From the NCBI RefSeq assembly GCF_910596095.1, contig NC_056550.1, positions 17,454,501 through 17,518,500 of the forward strand: a DNA stretch of 64,000 bases. The letters are read 5' to 3'. This DNA comes from Thunnus maccoyii. Its lineage: Eukaryota; Chordata; Actinopteri; Scombriformes; Scombridae. Made by a program: the position numbers and the translations under genes. The notes below the pieces were generated by a model. The model had not been told where the DNA came from. It saw only the letters and a list, made by a program, of their open reading frames with translations, and made no database searches. This document shows, one piece after another, positions 49,501 through 61,029 of this stretch (position 1 is its first letter; every line of letters starts with the position of its first letter).

Positions 49501-52500
49501 CTTTTATAAAAATAAGGCATGTAATGATGAAGAATTGGCGCATGTTACCTTAAAGTGTTTCAAATCAATGTAAAATTCTTATAACTGGAAACTGGACAAA
49601 TCTGAAGGTGATCCTGTTTAACCCAGTTAACAAAAGTCTGACCAGTGTGGTTATCTACAACTGTAATCTACAAAACTAACAGCTCCAAAAGGTGTCTCTC
49701 TGCCCTGCCACCCCCCCGAGTGACCTCCGAGGAACCCTACCTGCTGGTGCTCCTCCTTGCTCATGGTCAGAGCTAACTGGAGCTGGGTTTCCTCATCCAT
49801 ATCCATTGAGGCAGGTGGGCGCTGGACTGGCTGTGAGAGTGTCAACCGGTGAAAGAAACTGCCATTAGTATTTGGTCTAAAAAACTGGAAAATGTGCTTT
49901 GACATCCTTTACAATTCATTGCATGCAATTCTACAAATTTCCCAGAGTAAAGGGATTAGTCCCTTTGCCCTCCCCTGACACCAAACCAGAAGAGGTCAGA
50001 GTGTCTGAGATGGGTATCTCTGGTCTGGTCTAAGAGGAGAGATTCAAAGGTTAGTGAAACAGAAGGATGATGCCTCATCTGATTAGTCTCTAGTCACTGG
50101 AGAAAGTTACATGTCCATGTTGCTGTTGAGGGGTGAGGAAGGCCATATATCAAATCTGGGGAGAGGAGAAAGTGAGTACATGCACTTGTTTCCCAGAAGG
50201 ACACAGACACTGGGTCGTGAGGTTTAGTGTATAGAGCAACAGGAGATGTGCTGTAGGGGAAATGATGCAAAGCAAGTGTTATCCCTGGACCTAGTGTATT
50301 TGTACCTTCTGGGCCTCCTCCTTGCTGAGACTCATAGCGATCTGGAGCTGGGTCTGTTCATCAATATCCACTGTGGGAGGTGGCTAGATTCAAGCAGGAA
50401 GGATTAGGAGGAAGACTAACCAAAAGGAAAAGGTAAAATCACGCCTGACTTATCTGAAGTGATTCATTAAGAATTACAATGGTTTGAGGTGATTCAGACT
50501 GTGGCAGACTTGATCTCGATTTTATCAACAAAATCACAGCTGATTACAGAAGAGGAAACTGCTATGCACAACAGTATGTCCCCGTAGCAGCTGAATAGAA
50601 ATCACAGAGGGCAAAGGCTGTCCTTGCCATGGAGACTAGGGCTGGCTGTCTGTGCTTAGGAGTGGATCAATGCACACATCCTGTCTGGCTTCTCATTCTT
50701 TCAGCAGCTTCCTCACTCTTAAGTATTGCTCACACCGATTGTAAAAATGCCATTATTGACCACATCAGAAAGAGAGTTGATGATATCACTTTCTATTAAA
50801 GATTCTGGGAAACTGGTACTGCGGGGCAGGCAGTAACAGTGCTCCACCACCCTGACGTGTGTGTGTGTGGGAGCTGTTTAATGTTTTACTACAGCATGTA
50901 CTGCAAGGATGAGGCATTTGTGATCAGTGGAAATGTGTGTGTGTGTGTGTGTGTGTTATTTCAGTTAATGGTACCTTTTCACTTTCTTCTCGGCTCATAG
51001 CCAGGGCCAGCTGCAGCTGCAGCTCTTCTTCTCCGCTGGTCGTGGGCCGAGCTTGCTCCAGGTCTGGGGCAAGTCGAGGAGAGGAAGAGGAGGCTACAGA
51101 GACAGAGGAAGAGAAGGGGGTCGGGTGTTTAAAGGGAAGCAGATGGAAACATTGACAGATGGATATAGAGGGGGTAGGAAATGAAAAACAAAGACATAAA
51201 CACTTTAGAGTGATTTTTAAGAGCTGGTGCTGTTTTTGCATGTTAATTTTTATCCATTGGTCGTTGTTTAGGGCCTTTGCTGGCATTGCTTGCCACGGTC
51301 TGCCTAACTCTGCCTGCACTGAGAACAATGGTTCGCCTGTGTAGAGAGCTAGGGTGGTGAAGGGGGAGAGGAATGGATGGGCTGGAGTGGGGCCCACCTT
51401 ATTACCCCAAATCCTTTGGGTGGGTTCCAGGACTCCAGGTCCAGGTTTGGGGGAGGGAATGGGGAGGCTGGCAGTACACCAGTCTGGGTGCCAGGCTTTG
51501 GGTCATGGGGCTAAAAGAGGGCCGCCGGCCACACGTTGGCAGAGTCAGGTCTCAGAAACCAATCACTTCCACTGTGCTGCCCCTCAATATCCCCCGTCTG
51601 AGCTGGAATGCTTGCTGGCAATTAGCTGCTGCCAACCTACTGACCCCCACCCACACCATCCCTCAGCATTTAGTCCAACACTCCAACCATGTGCTGGTGT
51701 CCTGGAACAGACAACCACTACAGCTGCAACAATTAGTCGATTAATCAATAAGTTAAAATTAACCAGCGACTACTTTGATAAGCAATTGCTTGTTAATGAT
51801 AAGTCATTGTTTTTAAGCAAAAATGCCAAGTATTCTTGAGTTTCAACTTCTCCAAGGTGAGAATTTGCTGCTTTTCTCTGTCTTATATAACAGTAAACTG
51901 AACATTTGGGCATTGGACAGCTGGTGGGATAAAACAAGACATTTGATGATGTCACCTTGAACTTATGATGGGCATTTTTCGCCATTTTCTGATACTTTAC
52001 AGATGAAGTGATGAATCGATTGACCGAGAATATAATCGACAGATTAATCGATAATGAAAATAATAATTAGTTGCTGCCCTAACCACCATTATTGTCACAT
52101 TTAACCATTTAGACCACTCAGAGCAGAGACAGTCAAACAATGGAGTTACTGCATTTACACAGGCCAGCAAACAAGTAGGCACACATACATACACATCAAC
52201 ACACACTAACACACACACACAAAAAAAAAATCTTAGTTTTTGCTTTCTTGGCTTTTTTGGAAGCATTCCTATCTGGATAAAGACCAAGTAATTTTAATTA
52301 AATTCTATGACTGCCGGAGTGTGAAATTGTAATAGCATGAAAGCCAGCCTCTGTCTGATAAACTGAAGCTTGAAACTTAGCATTTTGTGGTGTTTTTAGA
52401 TGTTTGTATTCTTCCTGAGTATTGCAAACCATGCTCCTATTGTAGTAGCATTTAACAACAGACCCAGAACTTGATAGTGGTAACTGGCCACATGTTTCCA

Positions 52501-54316
52501 CTGGCACACCATCAGGCCCAGAAAAATATGCAGGGAACGTGTATCAAAGGGAAAATATATTTGAGAAAAATGGACTTTGGAGAGATTAGTGGTCATAAAA
52601 CAGTGAGATACCATTTTGCAGGCATGTCTCTGTTTACACCATGAAAAAGGCCTCGGACATCAAAGTATAACATAGTAACGGCTCTGCTACTGATTGACAC
52701 CTTCTAATAAACACCACACAGACCGCACAAATGCCAAAGTATATAATACACACTAGTCATAGCACAATTATGAATGCTGTGTACAGCTTCTTGATGTTTT
52801 TTCACAATATTTTTTCAAGTTTGAGCTGTTTACTGTAGTTGATAAGTCAGTGACATCAGATTTCCTAACCTCTTCACACTAAAACAAAGATCAGTTAGGT
52901 TCTTCTATGATTTAGCCACCTAACTAAGAGCATTGCAGGAACGTGACAGATAGCTCGACCAACGAGTAAATGTGGTATCCAGTTGTGGTTTCACATTAGT
53001 TTTAGAGACAAGCACAAACAGGGCCTCTTCTCTTTTGTAAATCCAGTTTAGCTGACATGACTGTAAACTGGAGAATGAAAGGAATGTAGATGTCCAACCA
53101 TCAATAGAGAGCAAAACTGAAACACTTTGTATTAAAACGTCGTAGGACAAAAGGAACAAGAAATTAATTTGTACTTATCAAGGCTTATGTGTTGCTGGTA
53201 TTAAAATAGCATTTAAGTCAGTGAGACTCACAGGTGAGATCTGATTGTGGTACAAATGTGAAAATACAGAAACTGGGCGGAGAGAAGGAATATACAGCAC
53301 CAGTCAGAAGTTTAGACACACCTTCTCACTCACTTGAATGAGAAAGTGTGTCCAAACTTCTAACTGGTGCTGTATAATCAGACGATGTCTCCATAAATTG
53401 TCTTGTTTTTTGTCATCAAACGGAAAATATTAGGTGACTGATAAGTTGAGCTGTTAAGGAATTCTGTTACTTACATCATCAATAAGATCACATTTGAATT
53501 TATCTGATAAACTTGTGGGAAAGATGACTTATCATGACCTCATGACTTGTCATACGTGCATTCCTGACAAATGACAGGTCACATGCCAAAGGAGACATTC
53601 AGGTATTGTTCAGCTAACTGTGTCCTTTGAGCCACTAAAGTAATGTTACATGTGAGGGAGAGTGCACTTCTTGTTCAGACAGGTTGTTTAAAGTTAATCA
53701 GATGTTCCTGCTACTCACAGTGGACGGACGATGGTGAGCTTCTGCACCTGCCAAGCTCATCCCCATAACCTCCTGCTGAACTGGGCTGGCTGGTGCGGCG
53801 TCCTGGGTAAGGAGGAGGCAGGGATCCAGAACCTAAGCCACCGGTGACCCCTGTCATGCGCGTCTTGGTCTTCAGTGCCTGGCTCCTCTCCTTCTTTAGC
53901 TTTTCTTCGTCCTTCAGCAGTGCTACCAGATGCTTGGCCTTCTCACGGACATTGACACCCTGGTCACGTCCATCCCGATCTATGTACTGGAAGTCTCTCA
54001 GTGTCTGGATGGTGTATATGTTCTCTCTGCACTCCTGAGCCACACGCTCAGAGCCTGTTTTGATCAGGTAGTCCAGCAGGGTCAGCGCCTTATAAACATG
54101 GCGCCAGTTTTTACCGTGGTCATTGAGCCGCTTCCAGATCATACCCATAACCTCAGTAAAAGCCACTACATTGAAGGTCAGGTCTGCGATTTCAGACATA
54201 AGCGAGCTGGGAGGACCCCAAGGGTCATTGGAAGTGGCCTCCCGGACCTTGATCTCAGCCTCTGTGTAGTTGTTGACCATGTTTTTCATCTGGCGGCGGA
54301 GCGATGAGGTCTGCAT
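46515..54316 (-). CDS. epn3: epsin, epsin-3 type
   Basis: Epsins bind PtdIns(4,5)P2 at clathrin pits, bend membrane and recruit ubiquitinated cargo. Ten coding exons: 53719-54316, 50975-51093, 50306-50383, 49741-49830, 48844-48927, 48486-48615, 48013-48189, 47823-47897, 47495-47731 and 46515-46807; 1881 bp, 626 aa (human EPN3 632). The ENTH domain fills residues 1 to about 145. UIMs lie at about 221-236, 247-263 and 279-293, with a weaker fourth at about 302-318. Next come AP2-binding DPW/DPF motifs, a clathrin-box-like LFDLS, and three NPF motifs for EH-domain partners, the last at the C terminus. SSPRLAPDLEQARP, CRTPESFLGP, NPFLSGLSAPSATNPF and YSASLPLP match human EPN3 better than EPN1 or EPN2. 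The teleost a/b copy cannot be told. Confidence 0.9.
48002..48012. repeat. short (CA)n containing the epn3 exon 7 donor
   Basis: In the transcript the donor itself is a GTGTGTGTGTGA run directly after the exon. Confidence 0.75.
50934..50956. repeat. (TG)n near epn3 exon 2 donor
   Basis: In the transcript a (CA)n tract begins 18 bases after exon 2 ends. Confidence 0.9.
51721..52080. mobile_element. hAT-like MITE with 8-bp target duplication
   Basis: Ends CAGCTGCAAC and GTTGCTGCCCT. Flanked by AACCACTA (51713-51720) and AACCACCA (52081-52088), a 7/8 match of the 8-bp duplication expected for hAT. Inside epn3 intron 1. Confidence 0.8.
52089..53718 (-). other. epn3 intron 1 (part), no gene
   Basis: Non-coding apart from the Tc1-like palindrome; a short (CA)n lies near 52198-52220. 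Confidence 0.55.
53291..53376. mobile_element. Tc1-like palindromic mini-element
   Basis: An 86-base near-perfect palindrome beginning TATACAGCACCAGT and ending in its reverse complement. It is bounded by TA, the Tc1/mariner target. The AAGTTTAGACACACCTTCTC-type end is a familiar Tc1-like terminus in fish. Confidence 0.75.
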
Positions 54317-54479
54317 GATGGCAGTAGTGTTTCACAGGTGGCAAAAGATAGTCTAACAGCAGGCCAGCCCACCGTGTTGCCTGTGGCAAGGTGGCTTGTT
54401 AGAGATCAGTTCAGTGGAAAAATGCAAGAGCGTCGTCCTCCCGTTTGCAGCTTCAGTGACGTCCACATGTATGTTCCTG
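54317..54479 (-). other. epn3: epn3 5' UTR in coding exon 1
   Basis: On the minus strand CCTTTCCAG ends at 54480, giving a good acceptor 163 bases before the ATG. Confidence 0.5.
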
Positions 54480-56531
54480 CTGGAAAGGAACGCACAAATT
54501 AGATGTAAAAAAAGATCTGAGCCTGTCACAGGTCATATTATTATTCTTTAAATGTCATATATTAACTGAGAAAAATTTCCAAGTTAACAAACACACTAGA
54601 TGTAATTGCATTTGGAAGAAGAGAGGAACAACTCAGCACTTCCCAGCAATGTGAAACACAATACCTGGGCTCAGTTTTCCCTGAGACAACTTGGAGAGAC
54701 CTGTGTTAATACAGTGCATTGTTCCTAAATAAGCAATGACCAGCTATTTTTAACATTCAATCTCATAAAATAAATTTCCCACCCATGAAAAGCGAATATT
54801 AGTTCCAGATCTAACTTGACTGCAGATTCCAACCCAACATGCCAGTGTAGAAATCTGTGTTTTACCTTGGAGTGTTAACGGTAACAGGAGGGGCTCCACT
54901 TCCCCTGTTTTTCTGACCTGATTACATCACCACAGCAGCAGAAGGGCTTCAAAGCATTTGAACAAAAAACAAACCAGCTGAACCTCTACACACACACACA
55001 GGTAGTCCACCAGAATCACTGATAGGTTCCTGTTTTTTTAATTTTACCTGTCTCAATCAAGACAGTATTATTGTACAGTATCTATCACATTAACCTGGAC
55101 ATTGGACTGCTTTATCTTTCATAGTAAGGGGAGTAAGTCAGTTGAACTGATAACTTTCCACACAAATCTTTCGCCCCTATTTAACTAAGAAATTTGATAC
55201 AAGAACAATGGGGATCAATCCCTTCACTTAAAAGGCAAGTGCTGTGTCATCAAATAGCATGTCCAAAATATGAGATTGGAGACAGGTTTTGAAATGGCAT
55301 CGAACCCATGAGTCAGTGAAATACTGATTATGACCAACTTGATTTATGATGGGTGTAAAATGCACATTGTGCGACATATATATTAGCTTTTAATACACTG
55401 ATTGTGTAATAAAGAAAGAAAACTGAAACCACTTTAGTTTTTAACTCTTTAAAAACCTCAGCAGGCTATGGGAATACTATGAATACAATGTGGCTGCACT
55501 AAATTGACCAGCAATATCTGACATACTATGAGAGAACATCCTATGCTGTCAGAGGACTGTTGTTAAATGGTTGTAAAAAAAAATGTTTGGAGCTTAGCTG
55601 ACCGCAGGGTTAATCTGTAATGGTGACCAATGCAGGACCAGTTCACGGTTCAACCCTGCTTCCTGGTATTACTCATTTGAAGACTGTGAGAGGAATAACT
55701 AGAAATTCAGTTAAATGCGCCCTTCCTGAAACTTCCTGTAAATTCAAGTAGTTAAAAATGGGGGGTTAAAAGCAGTTAATGACAGAGAAAGCAGTGCTGT
55801 AATAGGAAGCTCAGAGTGGCAATAAAACTCTCCCTTTGGCCGGATTTCTAATCTAATCTAGATGCCTCCATTACACTCACACTCATAATGAAGATTAATA
55901 CATTTTGTGACGTGACTGGCATCTTAATTTAGACTAACAAACTACTGTCTCAAAAGTCCAGACTCTTTTTTTTATCAAAAACACACCCTAAATTATCTTA
56001 TCTTTCCTGAGAAAATAGAATATTCCTCATGCAATTTGTGTGCAACTTTTGACCTTGACATGACAACACATTGGACTGAATTCTCATGACTCTTTTGGAA
56101 GACTCAACTTGTAAAACATCTTGTTCAGATATCCAGAATAATGCACGATTTTTTTTAGTGAGCAGATGTAGCCTAACTGGCTTTATCTATCGGGGGGGAA
56201 AGTCAAAACTGTTCCCAGATCAGGCCTATAAGCGTGTCTAGGTATGTTTTATTATGCCCAACAGATGTGTGGAATAATAGTCAGCCACTGGTTGAAAGCA
56301 CATCTTGATTTTTTTTAAAGGTTGCTCTGACATGTCCTTTTTGTCCCAAACTAGGACGAATGCGTGCATGATCATGCACGTTGCGTCAAATGGGATGATC
56401 GAGTAGGTGAAGTATCTGACCGTGACTCAGCTATGTTTCCGAGTTTCAAAGTTGCAACCTCGACAAAACAAGTAAAAAAAAAAAAAAGCTAAATCCCAGA
56501 ACGATTCACTGCTTCCACTTTCCCCTCTTAC
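54480..56531 (-). other. inferred epn3 5' UTR intron
   Basis: Bounded by the acceptor at 54480 and the donor at 56531 (minus strand). No coding signal inside. Confidence 0.4.
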
Positions 56532-56700
56532 CTTTATGTCATAGCGCGTCAGGGTCCCAACTTGAGTAGGCTTCGGGTAGAGGAAGAAACGCCTCCGCCT
56601 CTCGACATATCCCGTAGCTTTCGGATAGGAGGGGAAACAAGTGTATAAAAGATACTTAAAGCGCAGAAGGAAGCATCCGCGGAAAGCCGTGTGTGTCCAG
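56532..56700 (-). promoter_or_regulatory. epn3: inferred epn3 non-coding first exon and core promoter
   Basis: A GC-richer block on the minus strand ends in AAAG/GTAAGAGG at 56531/56532, a good donor that can splice to the acceptor at 54480. The 5' edge is arbitrary. Placement relies on the donor and base composition only. Confidence 0.4.
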
Positions 56701-56858
56701 AATGAATCCGATATTAAAGCGCGGCGGCTCTACTGTGTTTTCAAACTTTGTTGTGTGTGCATATAGCAGATCGTAAACCAGGCACTGCGTTTGCAGATGG
56801 CACAGCCCCTCTTGAAAACACACAGTAAAAAATGGATGGAAGAGAAGAGAAGAGAGGA

Positions 56859-56874
56859 GGGAGGGAGGGGAGGG
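56859..56874 (+). promoter_or_regulatory. G-quadruplex motif upstream of epn3
   Basis: Four G-runs of 3-4 separated by single A bases. Such motifs fold stably in vitro; position is about 160 bp upstream of the inferred first exon. Confidence 0.45.
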
Positions 56875-57111
56875 AGGCCTGCTCGGTGCATGCAGAGTCA
56901 GACTTAACCCTTTCACTGCCTGTTGGAAAAGCATCTCTGTCTTTGCTGGCTGGAGCAGGTGATATGGGCACACTGAGAATCACACGCAGGATTATAGGTA
57001 CACTCGCAAAACAAAATAATTGCAGGCTGTGAGGTGAAAGTGGAGACACATTATTAGGACGACAGCTCAGATTTGTTACCCTATCTCATATTCCAAAGAA
57101 CCACTGCAACT

Positions 57112-57475
57112 TAAGGCCGGGCCATATTATGAACAAAATGAAATATTATGATATTTTTGACCAAATACCTCGATATTGCGATAATATTGTAGGCATAACT
57201 GTTGGTGCTTTCGAAAAAATATTTACACATTTTTTTTGATAAATAATCATCAGTGATGTGGATATAATGACTAAGCGGGTGAAGGCAAATAATAGAACAA
57301 CTGGAACAGTCTGGTAAGTTTGGAAAATTACATCACTTTACTGTGATGCAGCCTTTAAAACAGGAAAAGACAACACTTATGTCATATCATGATATTACAA
57401 TATCCAAAATCTAAGACGATATCTAGTCTCATATCACAATATCGATACAATATCAATATATATTACCCAGCCTTA
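57112..57475. mobile_element. hAT-like MITE, second family
   Basis: Ends TAAGGCCGGGCCATATTA and TATATTACCCAGCCTTA, with AT-rich subterminal inverted sequence rich in CGATATTG/ATATCGAT. Flanks CTGCAACT (57104-57111) and CTGCAAGT (57476-57483) agree in 7/8. Confidence 0.8.
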
Positions 57476-57483
57476 CTGCAAGT

Positions 57484-60400
57484 TATATAATATCAAGATA
57501 TTACAGAAACTATAACCTGCAGAGAGAAAGTAAAATTTATAAGTGACTACTACAGACACTATAATGTCCTTTCCAGAAATTATAGTTCAAGGCTATGCTG
57601 ACAATACTTCCTAACAATGTGAGTGAACACGTCATCCCCGAGGGCTTCAACAAAGAACCACAATTTCCTTTCCAGCCGCCTTATCACTACGTCTCTGCTA
57701 TTTACTTATTCATCACCACTAATGGGATGTTGTCCGAAGTCACATCCTTATGCATTATACAAGACTTAAATCTTTTTTGTATTTACAGCGGCTTATTCTA
57801 TCAAGTGTACTTTTGTGCTATGTAATCTGCGGCAAACTGCTGTACAAGGTGTATTTGAAAGTACAGAGGGATCGTATCGTGACACTGAGTGAAAAATGAT
57901 GATCTAACCGGGGTAGAAAGCAGCGGGAGAGAGCTGCAGTGGGCCTTTTGGCTGGTTGACTGAGCAGGATATACAGGAAATACCAGCTCCACCTTGTAAC
58001 AACAAAGGCACAACTCTTGGAGACGACAATAGGGCAAAGTGTAAAGAAATTAAAAGTTCATCAAGCTGAGTGAAACTGGCTCTTAAGTAGGATTTCGAGG
58101 GAATTTCTCTATTTCTGATAAATGGTTCAAATAAGTTTATTGTGCGTTCTCCTTGCTTGTTGCAGCTCCCCGTTTCATTTTCATGTGACTCTCACTGATC
58201 AGGTTGGTCGAGCTCAACTTCATATATCTCTTCCAGCCCTCCTCCTGTCTGTCTTGCCACCCTATGTCTTTATTTCTCCTGAAAACAGATGCCTGAACAT
58301 TCTTTGTTTCCCAACAAAAGCCTGATGAGGTCAGCGCAGGGGTGTGGGGGACATGCAGGCGAGATCTGGGAGAACAGAGGGGGAGGAGAGAGGATAGATA
58401 AATAACACCAGCCTACTACTACTGCACGGCGGTGACGTCACACAGGAGAGGAAATCTGAATTCTTGTGTGAGAGGGTGTGTGTGTGTGTGTGTGTGAAAG
58501 ATGGCTGGATAAACAGACAGACAGATAGAAATTTTTCTTTAGAGTTTAGAGTTTTTCTTTCAACTTTGAAGTCCATCTTTGTTGCTGCAACAGCTGTGTG
58601 TAATTACTGATCAATTTCTATCATAAGCATCTTGTCTCTAAACTTTATTTAAATAAATCATAAATAAATTCAACTTTAACTTCACTGTAATCAACCTGTT
58701 TTCTCTTTGCTGCCCTCTAGTGGTTGTGTTGTTGTTTTGCAGTGCATTCTATATATTTTTTTTCTTATTTGTGTATTTCAGTGATGTGAAGTTGTCCATG
58801 TGATTTAAAATCACCAATCACCAGACTTTGCTGACAATGTAATGTTAGAGCTGAAAGTCAGTTATAAATGGGTTAAATTCCGAGCAAATCTGCCCTCTGA
58901 AATCAATTCAGACTAAAATAGAAGTTTTTTTAAAAGATATCTGTAGCATGGAGATTTAAGGACTATAACCCAATGATCCTGATTGTAATTTGAAGTCTGT
59001 ATAACAGCCTGTATCCCCAGACAATTGCAGATAGTCCAGTGCTTCTGTCATTTGTGTCTGGCACTAAAAAAAAAAGAACAAACAGTTTATTTGTGTTACC
59101 GCAGTTGTGAGGTGTTTTGAGACCATAGCTGCTTCACCTTATTTACAATGTTAGTTTTTATAGTTATTATCTACAGCAGGTGTAATGAGGCATGAATCTG
59201 CCCCTGGAATCAAATCGATGACTCCATTATGTCTTATTTTGGTGTTTGCTGTTACAGATGTGATTAATTGATGGGCCGATGATGTGGTCTAATAAATTCA
59301 ACAAATACACAACTAGCCACATCCTGTGAAAGTGGTTTCTATTTTTACTCACGTAGTAACCAGGGTGAGAGCGGGTGAATGACAATGTGCCAATGCATAC
59401 ATAAGTGACAGCCATTAGTCCCGTATGACGTTGTACTGTGATTACAGGCAATTTGGCAATAATAACAGTACAAGACTGAGCCCCGCACTGAAGTGAATTA
59501 TACTACCATATGTAGTATTAGGTGTTAGTATTTGTTTTATATGGTGTTTCTGACAGTATAACAGTATAAGCCACAATGACCCACAATGTCAAAAAATGAT
59601 TTCTGTTTTCTGCTGAGAAGATAATCTACTGTAACGATAGAAGGCAGCTAAACTTTGACAAATAATTAATTACTCACTGTCTGTATTTTGTAGTATTTCA
59701 TTGTTTGTATTAATATGTGACTACTGCAAATGCTTCAGATACTTAAAACACACATGTAGGTCAAAATGTTTGTCTTACATTAATAGCTCTTCATAAATTT
59801 CAGGGCAATCAGAGTATACCTCTATTAAATTACTCATCACAACATGGTTTTCAGCTACAGCACTGTCTTGTTAAAATAAGACTGCACTCTCCATGGCAAT
59901 CAGCCTTTCTTTTCAGCAACCCATTCTTCAGGTTCCCAGGAAGGAACGTTTGTGTGGGCTGTCTATTCAGAGTGCCCTTGGTTTGTTAAAAGGATGATTT
60001 GATGGAGAGAAAGCTACGGTTATGTAGCATGTCTTGGTGTACTGTACATGGTGCTGCTAGGATTTTAGTGTTCGCTTCAGTACTTTTGAGTCTTGCCAGG
60101 TATGACATGTCCTTCAATTTTCACTGTGTTCCCTGGCAAGACTTTCACCCTAAATTCTATCTACTGATGAAAAATGCATTTGTCCTCTTCACCACTAAGA
60201 TGGAAGTTATGATTTATGGGATTATAATGAATTTCCCAGCGATTTTTGAATATATCTTTATACTTTAAAATCAGACTGCGGTTGCTGAAGCTGGTGTTGC
60301 TGCAGAGGACTCATCATCATGCTTCATGAATCATAGAGCAGAGAGTGAGCTGTTTCAGGTCGTGATCACTACAGAACACGATAGGGATTGTAAGAGCAGG

Positions 60401-60900
60401 TCATAATGGCTTCATGAATAACAAAATCCCAAATGCACAGTTATGTCAGGCTGTGCAGGCACATATTGTTGAGTGGTTGCCGTTATGAAAACACTGTGTG
60501 GTAGATATATGAACACAGTCCATGATCAGGGGATATGGGCAATTATCTGGAAAATCACTCAACCAATTAATTCATCCATTTATCCATAATAACACAGGAA
60601 ACACTTTCACATGGAGGAGCTAAAAATAGACTAGTATGAACACATTTTTTTTTACATACAAGGGTTTATCTCAGCACAAAATGTGGAAAAGTATATTTTT
60701 AATCTTTTTTTTTTATCATTTTGAACAAGTTTGGAAGTACCAAGTGAAAACTACAATGTATGTTTTCAGACTTATCTGGAGCTCATTTCTTCAAAGGAAA
60801 ATTACAAAACCTTAAAGTGGAGATCTTGTATGCTTTTTTCCGTTTGCTGGGTGTTTTATGCTTCTATAAAAGGAATGTGCTCTCTGGATCAGACTGGATG
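57484..60900. other. intergenic, upstream of the RASD-like gene
   Basis: No exon recognised. Contains one (GT)n at 58477-58496 and A/T runs. Confidence 0.55.
58477..58496. repeat. (GT)n microsatellite
   Basis: About ten GT units in intergenic sequence. Confidence 0.85.
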
Positions 60901-60927
60901 ACGCAGAAACTGCGCTCGGTGTAGGAG

Positions 60928-60933
60928 TATAAG
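60928..60933 (+). promoter_or_regulatory. TATA-like box of the RASD-like gene
   Basis: TATAAG about 100 bases before the ATG at 61030; a CRE-like TGACGCAG lies at about 60899-60906. Both suit an inducible gene such as RASD family members, but use is inferred. Confidence 0.4.
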
Positions 60934-61029
60934 AGAGGGCACTTCGCTCTGTTCGGTGCACAGATGGGGAAGCAACTGGGTTGGTGAGATTCTGATAGCC
61001 TCTCGGTGTCTGGAGACGTTTGAAAGAGC

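Noticed and set aside
56644-56652. TATAAAA box on the plus strand
   Set aside because: No plus-strand gene follows, and it has the wrong orientation for epn3.
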